Shown here: piece after piece, positions 49,244-58,066 of the stretch
Numbering within the stretch: the first letter of the stretch is position 1
Layout of the letters: every line of letters begins with the position of its first letter
Assembly: GCA_938036315.1 (NCBI GenBank)
Contig: CALHPK010000006.1
Coordinates: forward strand, 124,001-188,000
From: an uncultured bacterium
Lineage (GTDB): Bacteria; Calescibacteriota; Calescibacteriia; Calescibacteriales; Calescibacteriaceae
Direction of reading: 5' to 3'
DNA length: 64,000 nucleotides
Notes under the pieces: generated by a model
Seen by the model: only the letters and a program-made list of their open reading frames with translations
Told to the model about the DNA's origin: nothing
Database searches by the model: none
Made by a program: the position numbers and the translations under genes

Positions 49244-49507
49244 TTATTTAACCTTTCTTACAAGGATGCGCCAAGTATTGTTGTCAATTTTTTCAGTCAG
49301 AAGAATTTCCTGACCATCTTGCTTCAGAGACAGCGGAACATTTTTTATTGGCTCTCCATCGTCAAGAATGACTTCTATAATTTGCCCTGGTGACATTTCT
49401 TCCATTCTAATTTTTGTTTTGACATAATTGAGAGGGCAGGGAGTTCCTCTTAGGTTGAGAAATACATCTACCTTTAGATTCTGATTCGCATCTGAGATAG
49501 ATGACAT
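49244..49507 (-). CDS. TusA/SirA/YeeD family sulfurtransferase-like protein
   Basis: This 87-residue protein has the TusA core LNLRGTPCPLNYVKTKIRM, with the reactive Cys in the CPxx motif, followed by MSPGQIIEVILDDGEP and a C-terminal strand RILVRK. TusA carries sulfur as a persulfide for tRNA thiolation and other pathways. CPxP is CPLN here, as in several non-enteric members. No sulfur-relay partner gene is adjacent. Confidence 0.88.
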   Translation of the reverse strand: MSSISDANQNLKVDVFLNLRGTPCPLNYVKTKIRMEEMSPGQIIEVILDDGEPIKNVPLSLKQDGQEILLTEKIDNNTWRILVRKVK

Positions 49508-49581
49508 AAAAATAGTTTTGCAATTTTACATCAGTATTTTATATTTTCAGAATTTTTGGGTTTTTCAGGTTTTATTTTTGT

Positions 49582-49633
49582 GCCGGGGCACGCTATGGTT
49601 GTATTGATTGCTGATGCTCGGTTGTGCCCCGGC
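49582..49633. terminator. 10-bp perfect inverted repeat after porin gene
   Basis: GCCGGGGCAC (49582-49591) and GTGCCCCGGC (49624-49633) pair perfectly around a 32-base loop. They lie just past the porin stop (49647) in its direction of transcription. The arms are far more GC-rich than the surroundings. No U-run follows on either strand, so it may be a transcript-stabilising or processing hairpin rather than a standard terminator. Confidence 0.45.
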
Positions 49634-49646
49634 TTCAGAAAACTTA

Positions 49647-50702
49647 TCAGAAGCTTACCTGTATATTTATTCTGATGATATCATTGTCCTTAGCAGGTTT
49701 TTCTCCACGGTGGACATAGTTCAGCTGTATTTTGGCATTGTGTTTCTCAATAAAGTAATTTACTCCACCTGTAATCTCATATTGTTCGTTATCATCTTTT
49801 TTAGTATCGGTGTCGTACCAGTCGAACCTTGCCACAAGCTGGAGGGGCTTGATAATCTTGTAGCCTCCGGTCAGGTAGAATGTGTATGCATCTTTGCCTT
49901 TGTATTTACCTGTGGCAAATTCTCCGTAAGCGACTATTGGATCCATGCTGAACTTTAATTCTGCACCAACTCTTGAATTATCTACTTTGTCCTTTCCGAT
50001 TTTGCTGTTGGCGTATGCTGCGCCAAGATGCAGTTCTTCAATGGGCTTTACTACTAATCTCCCGTAAAGATCAAACACATCGTTCACATCAAATTTATTT
50101 TGTCCTTCGCCGTTGAATACTCCAACTGTTGGCAGAATTTTTATATTTTCAATTTTAAGATTCCCATTGAGTGTAAAACCTAAGTCCCTGAAATCAGCCC
50201 ACTTGAACAGTGTGGAAAGTGCTGAGCGCTCCACAAAATCGAGCCTTGCTGTGGACTCCAATCCTTCCATACCGAATGGGGTTTTATATTGTCCGAAGTT
50301 GATTGAAATAAGTTCGTGTGGTTTTAAAGTGATGACAAAGTCTTGCAGTACGGATTTTCTACCAACATCAGTAACAACCGTTTTAGTAACGACTTGAGGT
50401 ATTTCGATCTTTTCTGTTTTTACATTTTCCACTACTGCGGCAGGATCGATCATCAGGGTCCATAGAACTTCGGGTCTTATTTGGCCTGATAGTCTTATTT
50501 CAGATCTGCGAAGTCGGAAGTAACTTTTGGGAGTTGCACTTTGGTCATGTAGGTACCAGAACTGCATCAGTCCGCCGATTCTGATTTTTCCGAATCCGGC
50601 TTCTACTTGTTGGGCAAGAGAATTTTTCTCAAAGCATAAAACGAGAACTGCAATTGCCGCCAAAGAAGCTATACATCTTTTTATCCTTATCCTTTCTTTC
50701 AT
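49647..50702 (-). CDS. Phosphate-selective porin O/P family outer-membrane protein
   Basis: This 351-residue protein has a signal peptide (IASLAAIAVLVLCFEKNSLAQQ) and porin O/P features: KIRIGGLMQFWYLHD, SYFRLRRSEIRLSGQI, NFGQYKTPFGMEGLESTA and alternating beta strands to the end. It finishes with Phe (IRINIQVSF), the outer-membrane barrel signal. OprP/OprO form anion channels for phosphate or polyphosphate; the substrate of distant members is uncertain. An excellent AGGAGG precedes the ATG, and a -24/-12-like promoter lies 26 bases upstream. Confidence 0.9.
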   Translation of the reverse strand: MKERIRIKRCIASLAAIAVLVLCFEKNSLAQQVEAGFGKIRIGGLMQFWYLHDQSATPKSYFRLRRSEIRLSGQIRPEVLWTLMIDPAAVVENVKTEKIEIPQVVTKTVVTDVGRKSVLQDFVITLKPHELISINFGQYKTPFGMEGLESTARLDFVERSALSTLFKWADFRDLGFTLNGNLKIENIKILPTVGVFNGEGQNKFDVNDVFDLYGRLVVKPIEELHLGAAYANSKIGKDKVDNSRVGAELKFSMDPIVAYGEFATGKYKGKDAYTFYLTGGYKIIKPLQLVARFDWYDTDTKKDDNEQYEITGGVNYFIEKHNAKIQLNYVHRGEKPAKDNDIIRINIQVSF

Positions 50703-50727
50703 ATTCTTTACCTCCTTCCTCTATAAT

Positions 50728-50744
50728 AGCAAAAGATGTGCCAG
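50728..50744 (-). promoter_or_regulatory. Sigma-54-like (-24/-12) promoter of porin gene
   Basis: On the minus strand CTGGCACATCTTTTGCT matches the consensus YTGGCAC-N5-TTGCW at all core positions with the correct GG-to-GC spacing. The predicted start is at about 50717, immediately before the AGGAGG of the porin gene. An overlapping TGCTATTATAGA could serve sigma-70 instead. Confidence 0.5.
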
Positions 50745-51002
50745 CCTTACTCTTTTTTGATGCAAAGAAATTTAGCCCTGTTAGCGAAGATGGACATTAA
50801 GCATCATCCTTTGTATCCTAATACAGGGGCAATTCTTTTGAGCATGCAAGATCTCTTGCTATGGCAGTAGACTATGTTCGTGCAAAAGTCAATATCAAAG
50901 ATGAGACAGAATTTACATAGATGAGACAATGCGGGTTGATAAATAATGAATATTTGGATTGTAACCGGCTCTGGTGCATGCTTCTTCTGAAACCATAAAG
51001 TT
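50745..51002. other. Spacer between pyrD and porin, nothing recognised
   Basis: About 258 bases with stops in all frames and no tRNA or hairpin. AGATGAGACA occurs twice about 20 bases apart (about 50905-50940). Confidence 0.5.
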
Positions 51003-51893
51003 TTATCTTTGAGATTTTTCCTTGAAGTAATTGATAAGTTTTTCAGCTATTCTGTGACCTATTTGAGGATCGAGAAAATTGGCAGTTCCAATCTGAATGA
51101 GAATTGCTCCTGCATCCAAAAATTCTACAGCGTCTTTTTCTGAATATATTCCTCCACAGCCTATGATCTTTGCATCGGGAAATTTTTCTTTTGCCTCTAT
51201 GATGCACCTTAAAGCTATGGGCTTCAGAACTGGACCTGACAGTCCTCCTTTGAAGAAGAATCCTTTCTGATCTCTCACAGCTGCTGGTATTGAATTTACA
51301 AGTGTAAAAGCATCTGCTCCTTCGTCTATTGCAGTTTTCATAAGATTTTTGATAATCTCAGAAAATGGTGAGAACTTTACTATGATTGGTCTTTTGGTAA
51401 CCTTTCTTGTTTTGCGTACTATTTTTGCTACAGATTTTGTGTTTACTCCAAATTCTATTCCACCTTTTTCTGTATTTGGGCAAGAAAGATTAAGTTCGTA
51501 AGCATGCGGGGGGGTATCTGATTCATTTTCTATGAATTTTATCACTTCTGCGTATTCCTTTTCGGTCTCGCCGAACACGTTCACTATAACCATAGTTGGA
51601 AGTCTCATTATCTGGGGGAGAATTTTTTCGGTGAAATGTTTTACACCTGGGTTTTGCAGTCCGATTGAATTTAGAAGTCCAATTGTTGTTCCATTTATGG
51701 AAAATTCCGAGATTCTCGGTGGAGGATTTCCTTGTCTATCCCGCATAGATATACCTTTTGTTACTATTCCGCCAATTTTTGTAAAGTCTACTATACCTTC
51801 GAGCTCTATTCCGTATCCAGCGGTTCCGGAAGCTAAGATTACAGGGGATTCAAACTTGATATTTCCTATTTCTGCTTTAAACCAGTTTTGCAT
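51003..51893 (-). CDS. pyrD: Dihydroorotate dehydrogenase, class 1B catalytic subunit
   Basis: This 296-residue FMN barrel has ILASGTAGYGIELE, GGIVTKGISMRDRQGNPPPR, IGLQNPGVKHF and the catalytic Cys in ELNLSCPNTEKGG (about 138-150; Cys rather than Ser marks class 1). IIVKFSPF and IIGCGGIYSEKDAVEFLDAG are the FMN phosphate regions. Class 1B enzymes usually partner with PyrK, which is not adjacent. It oxidises dihydroorotate to orotate in pyrimidine synthesis. No Shine-Dalgarno is seen at the ATG. Confidence 0.95.
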   Translation of the reverse strand: MQNWFKAEIGNIKFESPVILASGTAGYGIELEGIVDFTKIGGIVTKGISMRDRQGNPPPRISEFSINGTTIGLLNSIGLQNPGVKHFTEKILPQIMRLPTMVIVNVFGETEKEYAEVIKFIENESDTPPHAYELNLSCPNTEKGGIEFGVNTKSVAKIVRKTRKVTKRPIIVKFSPFSEIIKNLMKTAIDEGADAFTLVNSIPAAVRDQKGFFFKGGLSGPVLKPIALRCIIEAKEKFPDAKIIGCGGIYSEKDAVEFLDAGAILIQIGTANFLDPQIGHRIAEKLINYFKEKSQR

Positions 51894-52029
51894 TGTGCTT
51901 TGAATAATAGTTATAATCTATCAGGGTTAATCTTTTTTGCAAATTCTCTTTGAGCTTTAGTTACCTCAGGAGGAGAGGGGATGATTCATCTATTAGTATC
52001 AATGTGCGAGCAAGTATGAATTTTTATTT

Positions 52030-52938
52030 CTATTGTGTGGCTAGTGCTCTGGCTTGATCGAGTTTTAGAATTTTTCTTGCTTCTTCTGGAGTAGCTACAT
52101 CTTTACCGGCTTTTTTCACTACTTTTACAGCTTCTTCTACGAGTTCGCCGTTTGATTTTGCCATCTCTCCTGTTGGGAGGTAGAAATTATCCTCAAATCC
52201 GACTCTGATATGTCCGCCGAGCACGACAGCCTGCATGACCAACTGCCATTGTTCTTTGGATATTCCTATAACTTGCCACTGAGCCCCAGCAGGGACCTTT
52301 GATGATAGGTAGACTAAATTTCTGGGATCAGCGGAGGCTCCACCGACTACCCCCAAAATTATGCTTACTTGAAATATTTTGAGAACTCCTTTATCTTGCA
52401 ATGGGTATATTGTCTCTATGTGTCCGAGATCGAAACATTCGCATTCGGGCTTTGTTCCGACTTTAACCATGTTTTCGATAAAGTATTCTATGTCCCATAT
52501 TGAGTTTATGAATTCGAATGCGAAAACCCAGTTTTTCCTTTTTGGAGAATATTTTGCGTAATTCATTGTTCCCATATTTAGTGCTGCTATATCTGGTTTT
52601 AGAGCAACAACGTGAGCAATTCTCTGCTCGCGCGTTAAACCGACTGCCCCTGTAGATAAGTTGATTATCATATCTGGTACTTCTGCTTTTATAGCTTCGA
52701 CAATATTTTTGAAATCTTCGATAAGGTAAGATGGAGTTCCGTCGGGTCTTCTTGCATGTATGTGAACAACGGTACAGCCAGCCTCATAAGCTCTTTTTGC
52801 TTCAGCTGCATATTCCTCTGGCGTGTATGGTATGTACGGGCACTGGGAACGGTTCGCGACCGCTCCAGATAATGCACAAGTCACAACGACCTTATCCGAG
52901 ATCTCGTCTTCAATATTTTTTCTACTTTCATCACTCAT
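52030..52938 (-). CDS. BKACE family enzyme (3-keto-5-aminohexanoate cleavage enzyme-like)
   Basis: This 302-residue TIM-barrel enzyme has KVVVTCALSGAVANRS, the zinc HxH in CTVVHIHARRPDG (about 54-66), NLSTGAVGLTREQRI, ECECFDLGHIETI and GGHIRVGFEDNFYLP. BKACE enzymes condense a beta-keto acid with an acyl-CoA and release acetoacetate or a similar acid. The founding member acts in lysine fermentation, but the other lysine genes (kdd, kal, kamA) are not here, so the keto acid is unknown. GGAGGG lies upstream of the ATG. It fits the C4 acyl-CoA theme of the window. Confidence 0.9.
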   Translation of the reverse strand: MSDESRKNIEDEISDKVVVTCALSGAVANRSQCPYIPYTPEEYAAEAKRAYEAGCTVVHIHARRPDGTPSYLIEDFKNIVEAIKAEVPDMIINLSTGAVGLTREQRIAHVVALKPDIAALNMGTMNYAKYSPKRKNWVFAFEFINSIWDIEYFIENMVKVGTKPECECFDLGHIETIYPLQDKGVLKIFQVSIILGVVGGASADPRNLVYLSSKVPAGAQWQVIGISKEQWQLVMQAVVLGGHIRVGFEDNFYLPTGEMAKSNGELVEEAVKVVKKAGKDVATPEEARKILKLDQARALATQ

Positions 52939-53043
52939 TCTATATTCTCCCTCCTTCCGTACAAATGTATGATCTTATATTTCATATTTCAGAAAAACAA
53001 GAAAATTTGAATGATTGTTCAATTATAAGAGCAGAATTATTCT

Positions 53044-54546
53044 TTACAACTTTGGAGTTTTGCTTGCACAATTAGAAATCTCTTCGAAGCACTTTGCTAA
53101 AGTCAGGATATCTCCTTCACAGAAAGGTTTGCCTATAATCTGTATTCCTACTGGTAATTCTTTTCCATCATCGCTGATAAAACCAATAGGTACTGATATC
53201 GCAGGAAGACCTGCCAAACTTGATGGAACTGTGAGTATATCTGAAAGGTACATTTTTATTGGATCTCCTGCTTTTTCACCTAATCTGAAAGGAAGCTCAG
53301 GTGCTACGGGACAGACTATAAAGTCAACTTTTTTGAATACCTGATCGAATTCTCTCTTGAGCAGAGTTATAGCTTTTTGAGCTTTGAGATAATAAGCATC
53401 GTAGTATCCAGATGAGAGAACAAAAGTCCCAATAAATATTCTCCTTTTTACTTCATCCCCGAATCCGTGCCCTCTTGTTTTTGTGTAAAGATCCCATATG
53501 GAGCTATGGAAGTCTGAGAATCCATATTTGACCCCGTCATATCTTGAAAGGTTTGATGATGCCTCAGCTGGAGCGATTATGTAATAGATTGGTATAGAAT
53601 ATTTTGCAGTTGGTAATGAAACTTCTTGAACGTCAAAGGGGAAGGATTTTGATAGTTCATTAACTTTTTTTAGAATCAGCTCTTTTATTCTTTTATCTAC
53701 ATCATCGGTAAAGAATTCACGGGGGATTCCAATCTTTTTTGGTAAATTCTTATCTCCGTAGGATAGTTTAGAAAACATTTCGGTAACGTATGCAAGATAA
53801 TCTTCTTTTGGAGCTGGGGAGCAAGTTGAATCTTTAGGATCGTAGCCAGCTATGATATTCAGCAGTTCTGCGCAGTCTTCAGTAAAGATGGTCATAGGAC
53901 CTATTCGATCTAGTGATGAGGCGAAGGCAACAAGTCCGAATCGTGATACTCTTCCGTAAGTTGGGCACAGGCCTACAATTCCGCAGAAGGAAGCAGGTTG
54001 TCTTATTGACCCTCCGGTGTCTGAGCCCAGGGCTAGTGGAACCTGCCAGGATGCAACAGCAGTAGCAGAACCACCTGAAGATCCCCCCGGAACTCTTGAT
54101 ATATCCCACGGATTTTTGGTCGGGAAGAACGCAGAATTTTCTGTGGACGAGCCCATGGCAAATTCGTCAAGATTAGTCTTTCCAACTATTATCAAACCAG
54201 CTTGTTTTATCCTTGTTATCACTGTAGCATCGTAAGGAGGAATAAAGTTATAAAGGATTTTTGAAGCACAGGTAGTCTTTATACCTTTTGTCACAATATT
54301 ATCCTTTATCGCTATGGGGATTCCTGCCAACCTTGAGTATGATTCTCCAAGATTTATTTTCTCCTGAACAATTTTTACCTGATCATATATTTTCTCTTCG
54401 TCAAGGATGGTAATGAAGGCATTCACTTTGGTGTCGATCTCCTTTATTCGCTTAAGGAAAAAGTCGACAACCTCCTTTACGGTAAGTTCTCCTCTTTTTA
54501 TAAGTTGGGATATTTCTATTGCCTTTGTCTTTTCACCAAGTAGCAT
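53044..54546 (-). CDS. gatA: Aspartyl/glutamyl-tRNA(Asn/Gln) amidotransferase subunit A
   Basis: This 500-residue amidase-signature protein has the Ser-cisSer-Lys triad: Lys in GIPIAIKDNIVTKG (about 77), cis-Ser and Ser in PGGSSGGSATAVAS and GSDTGGSIRQPASFCG (about 155-185). ENSAFFPTKNPWDISRVP and LDRIGPMTIFTEDCA are GatA-specific. GatA releases ammonia from glutamine for tRNA-dependent Gln/Asn formation. GatB and GatC are not adjacent. The gene ends in a Cys-containing helix. It precedes BKACE on the minus strand with a 105-base gap. Confidence 0.95.
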   Translation of the reverse strand: MLLGEKTKAIEISQLIKRGELTVKEVVDFFLKRIKEIDTKVNAFITILDEEKIYDQVKIVQEKINLGESYSRLAGIPIAIKDNIVTKGIKTTCASKILYNFIPPYDATVITRIKQAGLIIVGKTNLDEFAMGSSTENSAFFPTKNPWDISRVPGGSSGGSATAVASWQVPLALGSDTGGSIRQPASFCGIVGLCPTYGRVSRFGLVAFASSLDRIGPMTIFTEDCAELLNIIAGYDPKDSTCSPAPKEDYLAYVTEMFSKLSYGDKNLPKKIGIPREFFTDDVDKRIKELILKKVNELSKSFPFDVQEVSLPTAKYSIPIYYIIAPAEASSNLSRYDGVKYGFSDFHSSIWDLYTKTRGHGFGDEVKRRIFIGTFVLSSGYYDAYYLKAQKAITLLKREFDQVFKKVDFIVCPVAPELPFRLGEKAGDPIKMYLSDILTVPSSLAGLPAISVPIGFISDDGKELPVGIQIIGKPFCEGDILTLAKCFEEISNCASKTPKL

Positions 54547-54588
54547 TTGCTTTTAATTTTTTACGCTGATCAATAGAAAGCTGGCGAA

Positions 54589-55782
54589 TTAATATATTTC
54601 AAGTATTCTTTTTGCTATAACCTCTTCTTGTATTTCTGATGTTCCTTCGAAGATTTTGAAGAGTCTGCCATCTCTCCAATATCTTTCTATTTCGTATTCT
54701 TTGGAGTATCCGTATCCGCCAAAAATCTGCATAGCTTCGGATGTGACGTACTCTACCATTTCCGCTGCGTATAATTTAGCCATACCAGCTTCAAGATCAC
54801 ACCTTTTTCCTGTATCTTTCATCATACAGGCATAGTATGTAAGCTGTCTTGCAGCTTCTATGTAGGTACCCATTTTTGCAAGCTTTGATCTTATAAGCTG
54901 AAACTCAGCTATTGGTTTTTCGAATTGAATTCTTTCTTTCGCATACTTTACTGCAAGCTCAAATGCTCCTTGAGCAACTCCTATAGCTCTCGCAGCGGTC
55001 TGAATTCTTGCGGATTCATAGGTTTGCATTAGCTGGTAGAAACCTTTACCGGGTTCTATTCCGATCAAGTTCTCATCAGGGACAAAAACATCTTCAAAGT
55101 GTAAAGTCCAGCAGTGCATACCGTGGTATCCGACGGTTTCTATGAGTTCACCGGCTATGTTTGGATGCTTAATTTTTTCATGGGCTTCAGATCTTTCTTT
55201 TTCGACTATGAAGATAGAGAGCCCGAGATGTCTTTTGGGTGGGTTAGGATCGGTTCTTGCCAGGACAACAAGTATATCTGCTCTATTTGCGAAGGTGCAC
55301 CAGGTTTTTGTTCCGCTGAGGATCCAGCCTTTGTCCACCTTTGTTGCTTTGAGTTTAATTCCGGCAGTGTCGCTTCCTGCATTAGGTTCAGTAAATGCTG
55401 CTGCTGCCAAGATTTGACCTTTAGCGAGACCAGGAAGATACTTTTTTTTCTGTTCTTCGGTTCCATTGTTCATAAGTAGGGTTTCTGCTATTATGTTTCT
55501 GGTCATAACACTTCCGACCGATAGCCAGACTCGAGATAGCTCCTCTGCGACGATTGCCATAGCTGTGTAATCCAGCCCGAGCCCTCCCCACTTTTCCGGA
55601 ACCAAAATTCCAAAATATCCGAAATCCGACATTTTCTCTATTATATCCCATGGTATCTCCTTGTCCTCTTTATCGTATTTGTGCGCTATTGATCTGATTT
55701 CCTTTTCTGCAAAGTCTCTGACTTGTTCCCGAATCTCCTCATAAATTTTTGCTTTCTCTTCTGGTATAGCATATTTGTACAT
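54589..55782 (-). CDS. Acyl-CoA dehydrogenase
   Basis: This 397-residue enzyme of full length has DFGYFGILVPEKWGGLGLD and the FAD signature AAAAFTEPNAGSDTAGIK (about 128-145). It also has WILSGTKTWCTFANRAD, AARAIGVAQGAFELAVKYAKE, RIQFEKPIAEFQLIRSKLA and MQIFGGYGYSKEYEIERYWRD. The catalytic Glu is in KIFEGTSEIQEE near the C-terminus. It probably acts on a short-chain acyl-CoA such as butyryl-CoA, given the Ccr, crotonase and 3-hydroxyacyl-CoA dehydrogenase genes in the window. GGAGGG precedes the ATG. Confidence 0.95.
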   Translation of the reverse strand: MYKYAIPEEKAKIYEEIREQVRDFAEKEIRSIAHKYDKEDKEIPWDIIEKMSDFGYFGILVPEKWGGLGLDYTAMAIVAEELSRVWLSVGSVMTRNIIAETLLMNNGTEEQKKKYLPGLAKGQILAAAAFTEPNAGSDTAGIKLKATKVDKGWILSGTKTWCTFANRADILVVLARTDPNPPKRHLGLSIFIVEKERSEAHEKIKHPNIAGELIETVGYHGMHCWTLHFEDVFVPDENLIGIEPGKGFYQLMQTYESARIQTAARAIGVAQGAFELAVKYAKERIQFEKPIAEFQLIRSKLAKMGTYIEAARQLTYYACMMKDTGKRCDLEAGMAKLYAAEMVEYVTSEAMQIFGGYGYSKEYEIERYWRDGRLFKIFEGTSEIQEEVIAKRILEIY

Positions 55783-56095
55783 TGTGATTCCCTCCTATCT
55801 TTGCCTTATAATATTCTTTTATATTCCCCTTGTGTGTTTCAATTTTGCAGTAAAATTAGCACGGGTGCTCATATTTACTAATCGCTGTATAACAGGCAAT
55901 ATCATTCAAATAGTTTTATGAATCCAGTTTTATAAATCACTCTACCGATCAATTGTGTCTTCTGAGGAGAAGAACAAACTTATGCTTTAGTCATAGGCGG
56001 ACACAAAAGAAGGCTCTTATCGGTTATAAAAAGATCAAAAAATGAAAAAGATAAAGGAGAAATTATAAAGATATAAAGAATAGGAGGTGAATTAG
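55783..56095. other. 313-base divergent spacer upstream of thiC; small hairpin, no TPP riboswitch seen
   Basis: The spacer holds -10-like TATAAA/TTATAAG sites for the minus-strand dehydrogenase gene and GGTTATAAAAAG near 56020 for thiC. A 6-bp stem TCTTCT/AGAAGA with loop GAGG lies at 55958-55973. The conserved CUGAGA and CCUGAUC elements of the TPP riboswitch are absent, although thiC genes often carry one. Confidence 0.5.
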
Positions 56096-57412
56096 ATGAC
56101 TCAGATGGAAAAAGCTAAAAGAGGAATAGTAACCGATCAGATGCGTTATGTGGCAGAAATTGAAAGAGTGCCAGTAGATGAAGTTAGAGAGGGAGTCGCT
56201 CAGGGTTTGATAGTGATTCCAGCAAATCCTAACCATGCATCATTAGAAAAGTTCTCAGGAATAGGCAAGGGTCTTAGCGTAAAAGTAAATGTAAACCTTG
56301 GCACATCATACGACTATGTTAATCTGGAAGAGGAACTTAGAAAACTGGAAATTTCAATGGAGTATGGAGCGGATACTGTTATGGATCTTTCAACCGGGGG
56401 AGATTTAAGGTCAATTATGACCGAAATAGTATCAAAGTCAAAAATACCTGTCGGAACAGTTCCGATCTATGAAGCTGAGTTTAAGGCTGCGAAGGAGAAA
56501 GGTTCATTTTATAATATGACCGAGGATGATCTTTTTGAAGTGATAGAAGAACAAGCTAAGCGAGGTGTTGACTTTATGACAGTACACTGCGGGGTCACTA
56601 TGGAAGCACTAAGAAAATATAAAGGTTCACAAAGGGTCACAGGTATTGTCTCACGCGGGGGCGGACTTATGGCTGCATGGATGATACACAACGAAAAAGA
56701 AAATCCATTGTATGAGAAATTTGACAGACTCTTGGAGATAGCACGAGAGTACGACATCACGCTAAGTTTAGGAGATGGACTCCGCCCAGGCTCAATATCA
56801 GACTCAACAGATAGGCCACAAATCCAAGAGCTCATAATCTTGGGGGAACTCTGCGAAAGAGCGAGAAAAGCTGGGGTTCAAGTTATGATAGAAGGACCTG
56901 GGCACATACCATTGAATGAGATTGCGACAAATGTTCAGATAGAAAAGAAATTATGCAATGGAGCTCCTTTTTACATTTTGGGGATGCTTCCGTGTGACAC
57001 ATCTTGTGGATATGATCACATAGCCGGAGCAATAGGGGGAGCTATTGCTGGGTGGTTAGGGGCAGATATGTTGTGCTACATTACACCCTCAGAGCATCTT
57101 GGTCTTCCATCTGTAGAACATGTTAAAGAAGGACTTATCGCCTTCAAAATTGCGGCGCACATAGCCGATATTGCTCGGGGAAATAAAAATGCTATCCAAA
57201 GAAACTTGGAGATGTCCAAAGCAAGATATAACCTTGATTGGGAGATGCAGTTTGAACTTGCTCTCTTCCCGGCAGAAGCTCGCAAAATATTCGATGAGAG
57301 AAAATCTAAAACTAAAGCATGCTCAATGTGTGGTCCATTCTGTCCCATGAATTTAGTTGAAAAGACCCTGAAAAGCCAGAATTATAATATAAAAGTTGCC
57401 CACATTCACTAA
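56096..57412 (+). CDS. thiC: Phosphomethylpyrimidine synthase ThiC
   Basis: This 438-residue radical SAM-like enzyme converts aminoimidazole ribotide to hydroxymethylpyrimidine phosphate for thiamine synthesis. Seen motifs include VNVNLGTSYDY, YGADTVMDLSTGGD, FMTVHCGVT, SLGDGLRPGSISDSTDRPQI, MIEGPGHIPLNEI, DTSCGYDHIAGAIGGAIAGW and the C-terminal [4Fe-4S] motif ACSMCGPFCPM (CxxCxxxxC). This is the shorter ThiC form common in clostridia and archaea, without the long N-terminal domain. AGGAGGT precedes the ATG. No other thi gene is nearby. Confidence 0.97.
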   Translation: MTQMEKAKRGIVTDQMRYVAEIERVPVDEVREGVAQGLIVIPANPNHASLEKFSGIGKGLSVKVNVNLGTSYDYVNLEEELRKLEISMEYGADTVMDLSTGGDLRSIMTEIVSKSKIPVGTVPIYEAEFKAAKEKGSFYNMTEDDLFEVIEEQAKRGVDFMTVHCGVTMEALRKYKGSQRVTGIVSRGGGLMAAWMIHNEKENPLYEKFDRLLEIAREYDITLSLGDGLRPGSISDSTDRPQIQELIILGELCERARKAGVQVMIEGPGHIPLNEIATNVQIEKKLCNGAPFYILGMLPCDTSCGYDHIAGAIGGAIAGWLGADMLCYITPSEHLGLPSVEHVKEGLIAFKIAAHIADIARGNKNAIQRNLEMSKARYNLDWEMQFELALFPAEARKIFDERKSKTKACSMCGPFCPMNLVEKTLKSQNYNIKVAHIH

Positions 57413-57449
57413 ATTCACTAATCGCCTACTTTTTAAGCTACTTTTTAAG
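57404..57449. repeat. Two tandem duplications at the thiC 3' end
   Basis: ATTCACTAA is repeated exactly at 57404-57412 and 57413-57421; the first copy contains the thiC stop. CTACTTTTTAAG is then repeated exactly at 57426-57437 and 57438-57449, reaching the stop of the convergent osmC-like gene. Confidence 0.8.
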
Positions 57450-57954
57450 AGTTCCTTACTTCAATATCAACAGGTATCGGATTAGTTATACAGAATATAG
57501 CTGGACATCTTTCCATGGCGAGTTTCTTTGCTTTTTGGATATCTCCTTTACCTTTAACATTTAGGATGATTTTAATCTTTTCTGTTATTGGAGCATTTGA
57601 GATTCCAAATGTTCTCTCAAGATTGATGTTATTTTCAATGATCCCGGAGAGTTCTTCCACTTCAATTCCTTCTTCTGCACAGATTGAAGCAAAAGTTCCG
57701 ATAAAGCAAGATAACATACCAACAAGGCAAAGCTGAACTGGGCTGACAGAAGCTCCTTTTCCTCCCATAAAAGGGGGAGAATCGATATCTATTTTGAACT
57801 GCCCTTGAGGTGTTTCCAATACTGAACTCATTTGAGGTTTAGATTCGTCCGCATTCCATTTAACCTCAACTTTCATTAGCTTCCTAAACTGATTTGTATC
57901 TTTCCTCCCACTCTCGACAAATGTCTTTATAGCTTCAATATTTACATTCTTCAT
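57445..57954 (-). CDS. OsmC/Ohr superfamily protein
   Basis: This protein of about 169 residues has an N-terminal beta part with a MSSVLETPQGQFKIDID strand, then GASVSPVQLCLVGMLSCFIGTFASICAEEGIEV (split over about 80-112) and a C-terminal CPAIFCITNPIPVDI. The Cys in the helix and the later CP motif resemble the reactive Cys pair of OsmC/Ohr thiol peroxidases. The motif spacing is that of general OsmC-like proteins, so peroxide reduction is likely but not certain. I chose ATG 57954; an upstream start at 58032 would add 26 residues without family character. Confidence 0.8.
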   Translation of the reverse strand: MKNVNIEAIKTFVESGRKDTNQFRKLMKVEVKWNADESKPQMSSVLETPQGQFKIDIDSPPFMGGKGASVSPVQLCLVGMLSCFIGTFASICAEEGIEVEELSGIIENNINLERTFGISNAPITEKIKIILNVKGKGDIQKAKKLAMERCPAIFCITNPIPVDIEVRNS

Positions 57955-58066
57955 ATGCAGAAATAGTAATGCATGTAGTCTATGAAAATCAGATTTTGCG
58001 AAAGTCGGTATCAAGAAATGATTCAGATGCAATCTTATCGACAGGCAATATATCTAATATTTTCTG

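Noticed and set aside
51894-52029. PyrR-binding attenuator upstream of pyrD
   Set aside because: TCCTCCTGAGG on the minus strand is only part of the consensus, and no terminator/antiterminator pair follows.
53044-55782. gatCAB operon
   Set aside because: Only gatA is present; neighbours are BKACE and an acyl-CoA dehydrogenase.
55783-56095. TPP riboswitch upstream of thiC
   Set aside because: GGGTGC near 55860 is suggestive, but the conserved CUGAGA and CCUGAUC elements are missing and no matching three-way junction can be drawn.
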